A DNA stretch of 64,000 bases from contig JAEPOG010000003.1 of the NCBI GenBank assembly GCA_017643025.1, positions 496,001 through 560,000 on the forward strand. The letters are read 5' to 3'. Shown here in pieces: positions 36,735 to 45,880 of the stretch. The DNA is from Rhizobiaceae bacterium. GTDB lineage: Bacteria > Pseudomonadota > Alphaproteobacteria > Rhizobiales > Rhizobiaceae. The notes under the pieces were generated by a model. The model saw nothing but the letters and a program-made list of their open reading frames with translations. It was not told the origin of the DNA and did no database searches. The position numbers were made by a program, and so were the translations under genes. Within the stretch, counting starts at the first letter, position 1. Each line of letters starts with the position of its first letter.

Positions 36735-38162
36735 TCAAACGTTCAGGAGCAGATATTCCCGCTCCCACGGGCTGATCACTTCCATGAAGGTCTCGAACTC
36801 CGCCTTCTTGATCGCCGCATATGTCGTCACGAAGGGCTGGCCGAGGATTTCGGCAAGGACTGTGTCCTCCTCGAACAGCGCGACTGCCTCGAGCAGACTG
36901 CGCGGCAGTTCGATCTCGTCCTCATTGACGGAGGTGGTCGCGGCGGGCTCCGGCTCCGACTTTTCCTTCAGTCCGGCGAGACCGCAGGCAAGCGACGCGG
37001 CCAGCGCCAGATAGGGGTTGGCGTCGGAAGACGGGATGCGGTTCTCGACCCGGCGCGACGAAGGGTCCGAGCGCGGAATGCGGAAAGCCGTGGTGCGGTT
37101 GTCGTAACCCCAGTCGGTGTTGACCGGCGCCGAAGCCGCCTTGGTCAGCCTTCGGTAGGAATTGACGTAGGGCGCGAACATGACCAGCGCAGCCGGCACG
37201 TGACGTTGCATGCCGGCGACGAAGTGCCGGAACATGGCGCTCTCGCCGCCATCGGCATCCGAAAACACGTTCTGTCCCGTGCGCTTGTTCACGATGGACT
37301 GATGGATATGCATGGCCGATCCGGGCTGGCCCTGGATCGGCTTCGCCATGAAGGTCGCATAGGTGTCGTGCTTCAGCGCCGCCTCGCGGATGGTGCGCTT
37401 GAACATGAACACCTGATCGGCGAGTTCCACGGGGTCGCCGTGACGAAGGTTGATCTCAAGCTGGCCGGCGCCCTCCTCGTGGATCAGCGTGTCGATCTCC
37501 AGCCCTTGCTTTTCGGAGAACTCGTAGATGTCGTCGATCAGTTCGTCGAATTCGTTGACCCCGGCGATGGAATAGCCCTGGCCGCCGCCGATGGGGCGAC
37601 CCGACCGCCCAATGGGCGGCGTAAGCGGATAGTCCGGGTCCGGGTTCTTGCGCACGAGATAGAACTCGATCTCGGGCGCGACGACCGCCCTCAACCCGCG
37701 ATCCTCATAAGCGCGCACCACACGCTTCAGCACGTTGCGCGGGGTGAACGCGATCTCCGTGCCGTCCTGGTGGACGAGGTCGCACACCACCTGCGCCGTC
37801 GGGTCGCTCTCCCACGGCACTTCGGAAAGCGTCGAAAGGTCCGGCAACAGTTTCAGGTCGCCGTCGTCCTGAGGATAGGCAAAGCCGCCGCCATCTTCCG
37901 GGTAGGCGCCGGTAATGGTGGTCATGAACACCGCCGAAGGCAGCGCCAGCGAGGTGTTGGAGGTGAACTTCTTCGACGGCATCATCTTGCCGCGCGCAAC
38001 GCCGGCCTGGTCCGGCGTGATGCATTCGACATCCTCGATGCCGCGCCATTCGAGCCAGGATGCCGCTTCCTTCCAGTTCTTCACGCCTCGGCGGTTTTTG
38101 AGAAAGGCGGGCGTTCGCGCGCGCCGCGTCGCAGGGCGCACTTCCTTCTTGGCAGGCGGCAT
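36735..38162 (-). CDS. puuA: Gamma-glutamylputrescine synthetase (glutamine-synthetase family)
   Basis: 475 residues. The N-terminal GS beta-grasp domain includes ECITPDQAGVARGKMMPSKK; the catalytic domain has VVAPEIEFYLV, HEEGAGQLEINLRHGDPVEL (metal-binding Glu), ATFMAKPIQGQPGSAMHIHQ and FRIPRSDPSSRRVENRIPSS. This is the PuuA subgroup, joining glutamate and putrescine at the cost of ATP. ATG 38162 is chosen over a TTG one codon upstream. puuB follows after 18 bases, giving the first two steps of the Puu pathway; the next steps (aldehyde dehydrogenase, gamma-glutamyl-GABA hydrolase) are not adjacent. Confidence 0.88.
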   Translation of the reverse strand: MPPAKKEVRPATRRARTPAFLKNRRGVKNWKEAASWLEWRGIEDVECITPDQAGVARGKMMPSKKFTSNTSLALPSAVFMTTITGAYPEDGGGFAYPQDDGDLKLLPDLSTLSEVPWESDPTAQVVCDLVHQDGTEIAFTPRNVLKRVVRAYEDRGLRAVVAPEIEFYLVRKNPDPDYPLTPPIGRSGRPIGGGQGYSIAGVNEFDELIDDIYEFSEKQGLEIDTLIHEEGAGQLEINLRHGDPVELADQVFMFKRTIREAALKHDTYATFMAKPIQGQPGSAMHIHQSIVNKRTGQNVFSDADGGESAMFRHFVAGMQRHVPAALVMFAPYVNSYRRLTKAASAPVNTDWGYDNRTTAFRIPRSDPSSRRVENRIPSSDANPYLALAASLACGLAGLKEKSEPEPAATTSVNEDEIELPRSLLEAVALFEEDTVLAEILGQPFVTTYAAIKKAEFETFMEVISPWEREYLLLNV

Positions 38163-38527
38163 CAATCACCAGTGAGTCATTGCAGATGCGGCAAGTATAG
38201 CTGGCCGGGAGCGGGGAAGGGAAGGGCGGGGCTTTGACGCCGCGGTGCGTTGTTCTATAGAGCGGCGCATTCGACAACCAACGGTCAGAAGCACCTTGCC
38301 TACGTAAACGCCGGTCTCGTCAGTTCCACCATCAATAGCGCGGTAACGCTGTATGCGTCGCCGCGCGGTCCTTATTCGAATGCTTGTCATGGTGGCGGCC
38401 GAGACCGGTTTGGCATGGCTGAACCGCGCCCGGATTCCATCCGGCCGCCACCGATTATTCAATCCTCTGTTACGCCGCGTCGCCGGTCGCTGCCTGGTGA
38501 GCTTCCCATTCGGGAGCGCGATCCGGC
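38163..38527. other. 365-base divergent intergenic region
   Basis: It lies between puuA (minus) and the DUF1062 gene (plus). Short open frames here have no start site or recognised family, and cross into the DUF1062 gene in another frame. No confident operator or RNA is seen. Confidence 0.5.
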
Positions 38528-39157
38528 ATGTCCGAAACATTGTTCGTCCGATGGACGATCACCCCACTGCAATCACCGCAGCCGCTGCTGCATTGCAGGC
38601 GCTGCGCGTGCACCACCAGTTTCAAGTCGAGCGGCAAAATTAGGGTCAATGCCAACGGCAAGAGAGTGGATGCCTGGCTGATCTACAGATGCACCTCGTG
38701 CGACGGCACGTGGAACCGACCGGTGCTGGAGCGCCGGCAGGTCGGCTCGATCGACCCTGCGCTCCTGTCGTCGCTGTCGGCCAACGACCCGGAGATCGCC
38801 GATCGTATCGCCTTCGACATCGATGGGCTGAGACATTGGGCGCCGAGATTTGTGAAGGCTGAGGAATATTCCGTCGCGAAAGAGGTTTTGTCCGCGTGCG
38901 CGCCTCAGCCACGCGAACTCCGTATTCTCTGCGCGGTGCCCTATCGGGTAAGTCTCCGCCTCGACCGCCTTCTGGCGGATGAATTGGATCTGTCGCGAAG
39001 CCGCATCCACGCGCTTTCGGAATCCGGGGAACTCTCGGTCGAAGGCGGAAAGCGCGCCCTGCGAAAACCGGTGCGCGACGGAGCGGAGGTTCGGGTCTCG
39101 CTGCCCGCGCAGGATGCGGAAGCGATGGCGTCTAGGGCTTCAGAAGCGGCGTCGTAG
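38528..39157 (+). CDS. DUF1062 zinc-ribbon protein
   Basis: 209 residues matching the DUF1062 family. Two CxxC pairs near the N-terminus (HCRRCACTT and YRCTSCDGTWNRP) form a probable zinc ribbon, with GKIRVNANGKRVDAWLIYRC between them. The C-terminal half (SLRLDRLLADELDLSRSRIH, GELSVEGGKRALRKPVRDG) looks like an S4-type RNA-binding helix-loop. A nucleic-acid role is thus suggested, but no function is established. A terminator for the opposite strand lies directly behind it. Confidence 0.8.
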   Translation: MSETLFVRWTITPLQSPQPLLHCRRCACTTSFKSSGKIRVNANGKRVDAWLIYRCTSCDGTWNRPVLERRQVGSIDPALLSSLSANDPEIADRIAFDIDGLRHWAPRFVKAEEYSVAKEVLSACAPQPRELRILCAVPYRVSLRLDRLLADELDLSRSRIHALSESGELSVEGGKRALRKPVRDGAEVRVSLPAQDAEAMASRASEAAS

Positions 39158-39162
39158 CGCAC

Positions 39163-39191
39163 AAAAAGGCCGCCGGATCGCTCCGGCGGCC
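39163..39191 (-). terminator. Rho-independent terminator of the aceA operon
   Basis: On the minus strand GGCCGCCGGA, loop GCGA and TCCGGCGGCC are followed by TTTTT (39067-type run at 39163-39167 read as A on the plus strand). The stem is a perfect ten base pairs. It lies 26 bases after the stop of the 81-residue gene, so it ends the aceA transcript after that gene. Confidence 0.85.
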
Positions 39192-39216
39192 AAGGTGCCT
39201 GGTAGGTCAGTTGAGT

Positions 39217-39462
39217 CTACTCGCCGGTTGTGCGGTCCGTGACGATCACCGGGATCAGGAGATCGCCCCAGTTGCCGTCGCCGCCATGGTGACGAGCGGT
39301 GCGCACGAGTTCGACGGAGATGCCGGACTCGACCGCCTTCATGACCGACTGGTTGAGGCGGTGCAGATCGTTGGCGAGCATGCGGATTGCCTGCTGCTGG
39401 TTGGTGCTCATGGCCGAGGTCTGCTCTTCGGCCCGTTCCTTGACGCGGACTTGCGGTGCCAT
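39217..39462 (-). CDS. 81-residue protein co-transcribed with aceA, unknown function
   Basis: The short frame starts at ATG 39462 with AAGGAG 7 bases upstream, begins MAPQVRVKERAEEQTSAM and ends IPVIVTDRTTGE. The middle (AIRMLANDLHRLNQSVMKAV) is a helical, coiled-coil-like stretch, followed by a Gly/His-rich ARHHGGDGNWGDLL. No known family is recognised. It follows aceA by 29 bases on the same strand and is followed by a strong terminator, which supports its being a real gene of that operon. A role linked to isocitrate lyase (a stability or regulatory partner) is only an inference. An overlapping long frame through aceA hides it. Confidence 0.75.
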   Translation of the reverse strand: MAPQVRVKERAEEQTSAMSTNQQQAIRMLANDLHRLNQSVMKAVESGISVELVRTARHHGGDGNWGDLLIPVIVTDRTTGE

Positions 39463-39491
39463 CTTGCTTCTCCTTGGGTTGAACGCGTCGC

Positions 39492-40781
<1,290 letters not shown>

Positions 40782-40848
40782 AACGAACTCCGTTCGAAGC
40801 AAATGTTGTGTACGGCAAGGCGGTCTTGGGGACGCCTCGTTCGGTGTG

Positions 40849-41000
40849 TTCTTTACATTGCAATGCGGTGGGAGCGAGAAGAATGCCGAAAACACTGCAG
40901 AAAATCGGGTAAGCCTGTCTTGTTTTTGACTGATGCTGGCTGTAAAAATGTAAAGAATGTAAAATAGCGACGCGCAGAATTCGGTTGTAACAGGTGTAAA
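40849..41000. promoter_or_regulatory. TGTAAA repeat array in the aceA/scfR divergent region
   Basis: TGTAAA occurs at 40941-40946, 40949-40954, 40958-40963 and 40995-41000, with a variant TGTAAC at 40986-40991. An 11-base perfect inverted pair TTCTTTACATT (40849-40859) / AATGTAAAGAA (40947-40957) spans the gap, and CATTGCAATG (40856-40865) is a palindrome. The array sits between aceA and the ScfR-type regulator and is the obvious candidate operator for that regulator. It does not match the RamB or RpaB-like sequence I know of. Confidence 0.6.
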
Positions 41001-41005
41001 TTCGG

Positions 41006-42454
41006 ATGGCTGACCAGAAGATTTTTGCCGGGCCGCGCATCCGCCGCATCCGCGCCGGCATGGGGCTGACACAGACGGCGATGGCCGAAGGGCTGGGCAT
41101 CTCTCCGTCCTATCTCAACCTGATCGAGCGCAACCAGCGGCCGTTGACGGTGCAGCTCATCCTCAAGCTCGCCTCCGTCTACAAGGTCGAGCCGGAGGAA
41201 CTGCAGGCCGACGCCGGACCGAACGTGGCGGCGCTGCGCGAGGCGTTCGCCGATCCGCTGCTTGCCGGCGAATTGCCCAGCGATACCGAACTGATCGAGG
41301 TGGCGGAGGCGGCGCCGAACGCCGCCGCGGCGATGGTCAAGCTTTACCGCGCCTATCGCGAACAGGCCGAACGGCTGACCGATCTCACCGACTTGCTCGC
41401 TCGCGAGGGGCGCACAAGCCCGGCCGCCGGCGCGCGCCTGCCCATCGACGAAGTGCGCGAGACCTTTGAGAAGCGGCCCAACCATTTTCCGGCGATCGAG
41501 GAGGAATGCGAGGCCTTCGTCTCGCTGCTGAAGCCGGGCGATGATCTGCCCGGCGCGCTGAAGGCGTGGCTGACATCCGAGCACGGCATCACCGTTCGCG
41601 TGCTTCCCGCCGCGACCATGCCGAACTGGCGGCGGCGCTTCGACCGTCATTCGCAGCGCCTCTTCATTTCCGAACGCCTGTCGCCATTCGACCAGTTGCG
41701 CGAGGTGGCGATGGAGGCATCGCTGATGCGCATGTCGGTGGCGATCGGCGCGGAGCTCAAGGCGCTGAAGCTGTCGTCGGACGAGGCGCGGCGGCTCGCC
41801 CGCTTCGAGCTGGCGCGCTACGCCGCCCACGCGCTGATGATGCCCTACCGGCCGTTCTACGAGGCGGCGCAGCGCGCGCACTACGACATCGACATCTTGC
41901 GTTCGCGCTTTTCAGTGTCGTTCGAGCAGGCAGCGAACCGCCTGACGACGCTTGGCCGCGATGGCGCGGCGGGCGTGCCGTTTTTCATGCTCGAGGTCGA
42001 CAATGCCGGGAACCGCTTCCGGCGGGCAGGCGCGGCCGGCTACCCGCTGGCGCGTTTCGGCGGCGGCTGCCCCAAGCTCGCTGTCCACGCCGCATTCGGC
42101 CAGCCGGGACAGGTTCTGGTCGAGGCGGTCGAGATGCCGGACGGCGCTGAATTCCTGACAGTGGCGCGCACGCTGGAAGGCCCGCAGGGCGCGTTCAACG
42201 AACGGCCGCGCCGCACCGCCATCCTGCTCGGCTGCGACATCGCGCACAGGGACGAGATCGTCTACGGCTCGGCCCTGCCGCGTCCAATGCAAGGATCAGC
42301 CGGCAAGGGAAGCGCGGTGCCCGCCACGGCGATCGGCCCCGCCTGCCGCCTGTGCGAGCGGCAGGGCTGCCTTGCCCGTGCCGAACCGCCGGTCACCCGC
42401 CCCCTCGGACTGGACGAGATGGTGACCGGCCTGAGCGCCTTCGATTTTCAGTAG
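41006..42454 (+). CDS. ScfR/RamB-type transcriptional regulator
   Basis: 482 residues. An XRE helix-turn-helix lies at about 10-65 ([20 protein letters not shown], then [20 protein letters not shown]). The middle is an ImmA/IrrE (M78)-like domain, but the HExxH metal site is not intact ([15 protein letters not shown]), so protease activity is unlikely. The C-terminal ScfRs domain ends in [17 protein letters not shown], a conserved Cys cluster. Relatives sense short-chain acyl-CoA and control aceA, propionate or acetate genes. It is divergent from aceA, and the TGTAAA array lies directly in front of it, so it probably controls both genes. Confidence 0.9.
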   Translation: MADQKIFAGPRIRRIRAGMGLTQTAMAEGLGISPSYLNLIERNQRPLTVQLILKLASVYKVEPEELQADAGPNVAALREAFADPLLAGELPSDTELIEVAEAAPNAAAAMVKLYRAYREQAERLTDLTDLLAREGRTSPAAGARLPIDEVRETFEKRPNHFPAIEEECEAFVSLLKPGDDLPGALKAWLTSEHGITVRVLPAATMPNWRRRFDRHSQRLFISERLSPFDQLREVAMEASLMRMSVAIGAELKALKLSSDEARRLARFELARYAAHALMMPYRPFYEAAQRAHYDIDILRSRFSVSFEQAANRLTTLGRDGAAGVPFFMLEVDNAGNRFRRAGAAGYPLARFGGGCPKLAVHAAFGQPGQVLVEAVEMPDGAEFLTVARTLEGPQGAFNERPRRTAILLGCDIAHRDEIVYGSALPRPMQGSAGKGSAVPATAIGPACRLCERQGCLARAEPPVTRPLGLDEMVTGLSAFDFQ

Positions 42455-42471
42455 GAATCTGGCGGGTCCCG

Positions 42472-43449
42472 CTACCCGATATCCAGCACGACGTTTCCGC
42501 TGACGGCTCCCTTTTCAACCGCCTCATGCGCGGCGACAATGTCGCGCAGCGGAAATCGTGCGCCGACCGCATGTTTCAGCTTGCCGCCTTCCAGCATCTT
42601 GGTGAGTTCCGCGATGGCCGCCGTGCGCTCGCCGACCGTCAGTTCGTAGACCAGGAAAACCTTCAGTGTGTAGCTGTTCCACAGCATGGCCGGAAACGAG
42701 ATCGGGATGTCGCCGGGCACGTTCGATCCGTAGCAGACGATCGTGCCATGCGGCTTCACGATGGCGTCGGCGATCAGGTTCGCAGTGGACGAAAGGTCCA
42801 TGTCAATGATGCCGTCGACGCCTTCGTTGCGCGTCATATGCTTCACGACTTCGGTCACATCCTTGTGCTTGTAGTCGACGACAAAATCGGCCCCGGCTGC
42901 GCGCGCATGTTGGGCGCGTTGGTCCGAAGCGGTGCCGATGACGCGGGCTCCGCGATGCCTGGCGATCTGCACAATGTAGTGCCCCACGGCCGATCCCGCG
43001 CCGGTGACCAGAAGCGTCTTGCCGCCGACCTGCCCCATATGCGCGACGGCCTGAACGGCTGTAAGCGCGGGAATGCCCAGGCAGGCGCCGGCCGCGAAAT
43101 CGACATTGCCGGGAAGCCGAGCCGCCTGATGCGCCGGCAGGCATATGTATTCCGCGGCGGTCCCATGTTGCCGCTTCCACTGCCCGTTCCAGATCCAGAC
43201 GCGCTCATTGATCCGGTCGTGGGTGACGCCGGCGCCGACCGCGTCGATCACGCCCGCGCCGTCGCTGTGGGGTATGACCATCTGGCCGGGGAGAGGACGT
43301 CCCATGCGCCCTTTCACGTCGGACGGGTTGACGCCGGAGGCGGCCAGTTTGACCCGCACTTCGCCGGCGGCGGGTTCAGGCGTATCCACGTCTCCGACCG
43401 TGAGCACGTCGCGTGCGGGACCGTTTCGCTCGTACCATGCGGCTTTCAT
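42472..43449 (-). CDS. Zinc-independent MDR-family NADPH:quinone reductase
   Basis: 325 residues of the medium-chain dehydrogenase/reductase family, quinone-oxidoreductase branch. The catalytic domain starts MKAAWYERNGPARDVLTVGD with ASGVNPSDVKGRMG, and the cofactor fold is TLLVTGAGSAVGHYIVQIAR with GTASDQRAQHARAAG. No catalytic zinc cysteines are visible. It probably reduces quinones or enones with NADPH. ATG 43449 has GGAGG 6 bases before it. It lies 83 bases behind the LysR gene on the same strand and may be one of its targets. Confidence 0.85.
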   Translation of the reverse strand: MKAAWYERNGPARDVLTVGDVDTPEPAAGEVRVKLAASGVNPSDVKGRMGRPLPGQMVIPHSDGAGVIDAVGAGVTHDRINERVWIWNGQWKRQHGTAAEYICLPAHQAARLPGNVDFAAGACLGIPALTAVQAVAHMGQVGGKTLLVTGAGSAVGHYIVQIARHRGARVIGTASDQRAQHARAAGADFVVDYKHKDVTEVVKHMTRNEGVDGIIDMDLSSTANLIADAIVKPHGTIVCYGSNVPGDIPISFPAMLWNSYTLKVFLVYELTVGERTAAIAELTKMLEGGKLKHAVGARFPLRDIVAAHEAVEKGAVSGNVVLDIG

Positions 43450-43532
43450 GCGGGCCTCCCTCCAACATTTGCACCAAAGCAGCAACGACTGAGCGCGGCA
43501 ATGGCGCGATCGCTTAGCCCGCGAGGACCGAC

Positions 43533-44405
43533 CTAATCGCCCAGCGGTCGCTCGCCGGCAAACAGCGCTGCGTGCTTGTTCACAAGCGCAACGATGCGGT
43601 CGATGACCGTGCGCACGTCTGAGCGATGGCGGTCGTCATTATGCATGACGATCCACTGATGCCCGCTCAGTTCCTCGATGGGCTCGCCAGCACGCTCCAG
43701 CAGCGGGTCGCGGTCGCCTACAAAACAGGGCAGCAAGCCTTTGCCGACGCCGGCGCGGATGAGATCGTGCAGCGTGCGGGTCGTGTTGGCCCACGCGGCG
43801 ACAACGAGGCCGGGCTGGGCGTTCACCCAGCGCGCCGAGCGCGTCATGGCGTCCTCGGGCGGGATGGCGACCCACTCCTCGCTCCCGGCTTGGGCGAGAT
43901 TGCGCGCGCGAAAGGGCGCTTGCGCGATGCGCACCGTTCGCCGGGACGCAAGGTTCGCCGCCTCCGGCTGGGCGTTGCGGATGCCGATCTCCACCTCGCG
44001 GTGGCCGATGTCGAGCTTCGCCTCGGTTGTCTTGAAGGCGATGCGAAACGGATCGTCCGGGTTCCACAGCTTGCCGAAATTCGAGGCCAGGAAGTTGGCA
44101 GTACCGGCGCCCGCCGAGATACGAACGACCGATCGCGCTCCGTCGGCCTTCAGCCAGTCGCGGATCGACTGGGCGCTGTTTTCCATCAGGAGCGCCTTTT
44201 CGAGAAGAGTGCGCCCATCGGAAGTCAACTCGTAGCCGGTCTGACGACGCACGAATAACGGACGACCCACGGCCCGCTCCAGCGCCACCATGCGCCGCCC
44301 AACGGTCGCCGCGCTCGAGCCGAGCTGCGCGGCGGCCGCCGACAGGCTGCCGGTGCGCCCCACCGCTACGAAGAAGTGCAGATCGTCCCAGGCGATGTTT
44401 TTCAT
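43533..44405 (-). CDS. LysR-family transcriptional regulator
   Basis: 290 residues. The winged helix-turn-helix fills residues 1-65 (WDDLHFFVAVGRTGSLSAAA, AAQLGSSAATVGRRMVALER), and the substrate domain follows, with a FKTTEAKLDIGHREVEIGIR strand typical of the periplasmic-binding-protein-like part. The inducer is unknown. ATG 44405 is set by homology; the upstream extension is Arg/Pro-rich and not conserved. A 14-base palindrome lies five bases before it. Downstream on the same strand is the MDR reductase gene; a small plus-strand frame is divergent. Confidence 0.9.
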   Translation of the reverse strand: MKNIAWDDLHFFVAVGRTGSLSAAAAQLGSSAATVGRRMVALERAVGRPLFVRRQTGYELTSDGRTLLEKALLMENSAQSIRDWLKADGARSVVRISAGAGTANFLASNFGKLWNPDDPFRIAFKTTEAKLDIGHREVEIGIRNAQPEAANLASRRTVRIAQAPFRARNLAQAGSEEWVAIPPEDAMTRSARWVNAQPGLVVAAWANTTRTLHDLIRAGVGKGLLPCFVGDRDPLLERAGEPIEELSGHQWIVMHNDDRHRSDVRTVIDRIVALVNKHAALFAGERPLGD

Positions 44406-44409
44406 TTCT

Positions 44410-44423
44410 GCAGCATATGCTGC
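44410..44423. promoter_or_regulatory. 14-base perfect palindrome GCAGCATATGCTGC
   Basis: It ends five bases before the LysR start, where it overlaps that gene's ribosome-binding area. LysR-type regulators often bind such AT-centred palindromes near their own start, so an autoregulatory site is possible. Confidence 0.4.
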
Positions 44424-44491
44424 GCGTTTCGGCGGTTCAAGGCGCCGATTCAGCGATCTATCTGCCACCCATGCAAAAGAAGGAGGCCGAT

Positions 44492-44650
44492 ATGGTCGAC
44501 TACATGATGGCGGTGGCGATGGTTCTGTATAGCGGATCGGGCAAGTGCGGAGCGCGTCGGCGTTCCTGGTCGCTGCGCGTTGGAGACAAAGGCCAGCGTT
44601 TTGCGCAGCGCTCACGCTGGCGCGTTTTCCTGCCCGAGCGGATTCGCTGA
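44492..44650 (+). CDS. Possible 52-residue protein, unknown
   Basis: An ATG at 44492 has a near-consensus AAGGAGG 6 bases upstream. The product begins MVDYMMAVAMVLYSGSGKCG, then becomes basic (RRRSWSLRVG, RSRWRVFLPERIR). No family is recognised; an amphipathic N-terminus and an Arg-rich tail would suit a membrane-associated small protein. It is divergent from the LysR gene with a palindrome between them, the position expected for a LysR target. Coding is not certain, because the frame is short and lies in GC-rich DNA. Confidence 0.35.
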   Translation: MVDYMMAVAMVLYSGSGKCGARRRSWSLRVGDKGQRFAQRSRWRVFLPERIR

Positions 44651-44760
44651 CGTCGTGTGCCACAACCGGATGAAGGGGCTGGACTATCCCGGGCCGTTGC
44701 GTTCCAAGCTAGGCGAAGCGTGCAGTGCATGGTGCACTTGCGCTTTTCCGGCTTGCCCGC

Positions 44761-45705
44761 ATGGCCGACACGATTTCTCCGCGCGCAGTTCTGCCGGCCC
44801 TCGGCAATGAACGGCTCGGCATTCTCCTCGTTTTCCTCTCGGCGCTGTGCTGGAGCTTCGGCGGCGCTATAGGCCGCTTTGTCGAGGCCGGCGATTCCTG
44901 GACGATTGTCTTCTGGCGCTCGTTCTGGGCCGCAGGCTTCCTTCTGGGCTTCATGATCTGGCGCGATGGCGTCGCGGGTACCATCCGCTTGTTTAGGGGA
45001 ATGGGCGTGCCGGGCGTTGCCGTCGCTTGCTGCTTCGGGATTGCGTCCACCTCCTTCGTGGTAGCGCTAGGCTACACCACCGTCGCCAACATCCTGCTGA
45101 TGCAGGCGGGTGTGCCGCTGATCGCCGCGCTCATCGCTTTCGTTGCATTCCGCGAGCGCGTTTCACGCACGACATGGCTGGCGATTGCTGCGGTCGTGTT
45201 CGGCGTCGGGGTCATGGTGTCGGATTCGCTGACCGGCGGTGTCTCGCCGATTGGCGACGGACTGGCGCTGCTCATCGCCGTCGTATTTTCCTGCGCTACC
45301 GTTATCACTCGACGATACGCGCATGTGCGCATGACGCCCGCGACGTGCCTCGGGACGCTGATGGCCGCGACGTTCGCCGCGACGCAGGCTTCTACGTTCG
45401 CCACGTCCGGTCCCGACATGGCGTTCCTGTTCGCCTTCGGGGCGCTCAATCTCGGATTGGGCCTCGCCTTCTTCGCCTCCGGCGCGCGCATGATCCCGGC
45501 AGCCTATGCAGCCCTGCTCGGCACTTTCGAAACGCTGCTTGGTCCGGTCTGGGTCTGGCTGGTCCATGACGAGATACCAACCGGGCGCACCGTGCTGGGC
45601 GGCACGATCGTATTCGCCGCGCTCATGGTCCATATCGGCATCGAGTTCCGCCGCATGGCTCGCCCGCAGAAGCCAGGAACGACCGGCATGCCTTCGCCAC
45701 ATTGA
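44761..45705 (+). CDS. DMT-superfamily (EamA) transporter
   Basis: 314 residues with ten hydrophobic segments in two EamA repeats: LGILLVFLSALCWSFGGAIG and DGLALLIAVVFSCATVITRR start the two halves, and YAALLGTFETLLGPVWVWLV is the usual last-but-one helix pair. Such proteins export metabolites or amino acids at the inner membrane. The substrate is unknown. The start is uncertain: ATG 44761 fits the family N-terminus, but an ATG at 44725 is also in frame and neither has a strong ribosome site. A glutamine-synthetase-like gene follows on the same strand after 175 bases. Confidence 0.85.
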   Translation: MADTISPRAVLPALGNERLGILLVFLSALCWSFGGAIGRFVEAGDSWTIVFWRSFWAAGFLLGFMIWRDGVAGTIRLFRGMGVPGVAVACCFGIASTSFVVALGYTTVANILLMQAGVPLIAALIAFVAFRERVSRTTWLAIAAVVFGVGVMVSDSLTGGVSPIGDGLALLIAVVFSCATVITRRYAHVRMTPATCLGTLMAATFAATQASTFATSGPDMAFLFAFGALNLGLGLAFFASGARMIPAAYAALLGTFETLLGPVWVWLVHDEIPTGRTVLGGTIVFAALMVHIGIEFRRMARPQKPGTTGMPSPH

Positions 45706-45880
45706 CACCGGCGCTGGCGCCGGGCCACCTTGGTTCCATCGTCAACGGCGCGACAGGCATATCTTGCAAGACACGGCAACCGGCAAGTCCGAACCCGCCC
45801 CGGTCAACGAACCGGACACATCTTCCGGCAATGACAGATCGGCGCGGAGCGCCGCCCCGCCCAAGAACCTCGATGGTTTC

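Larger units (their letters stand above)
44406..44760. other. 355-base divergent region with a possible small ORF
   Basis: It lies between LysR (minus) and the EamA exporter (plus). It holds a perfect palindrome (44410-44423) and a 52-codon frame (44492-44650) with a strong ribosome site; the rest (44651-44760) shows nothing recognised. Confidence 0.5.

Noticed and set aside
36384..38237. Long plus-strand frame opposite puuB/puuA
   Set aside because: Shadow frame, Arg-rich and spanning two real genes.
38250..38527. Possible gene fragment between puuA and DUF1062
   Set aside because: No start site, family or conserved motif seen.
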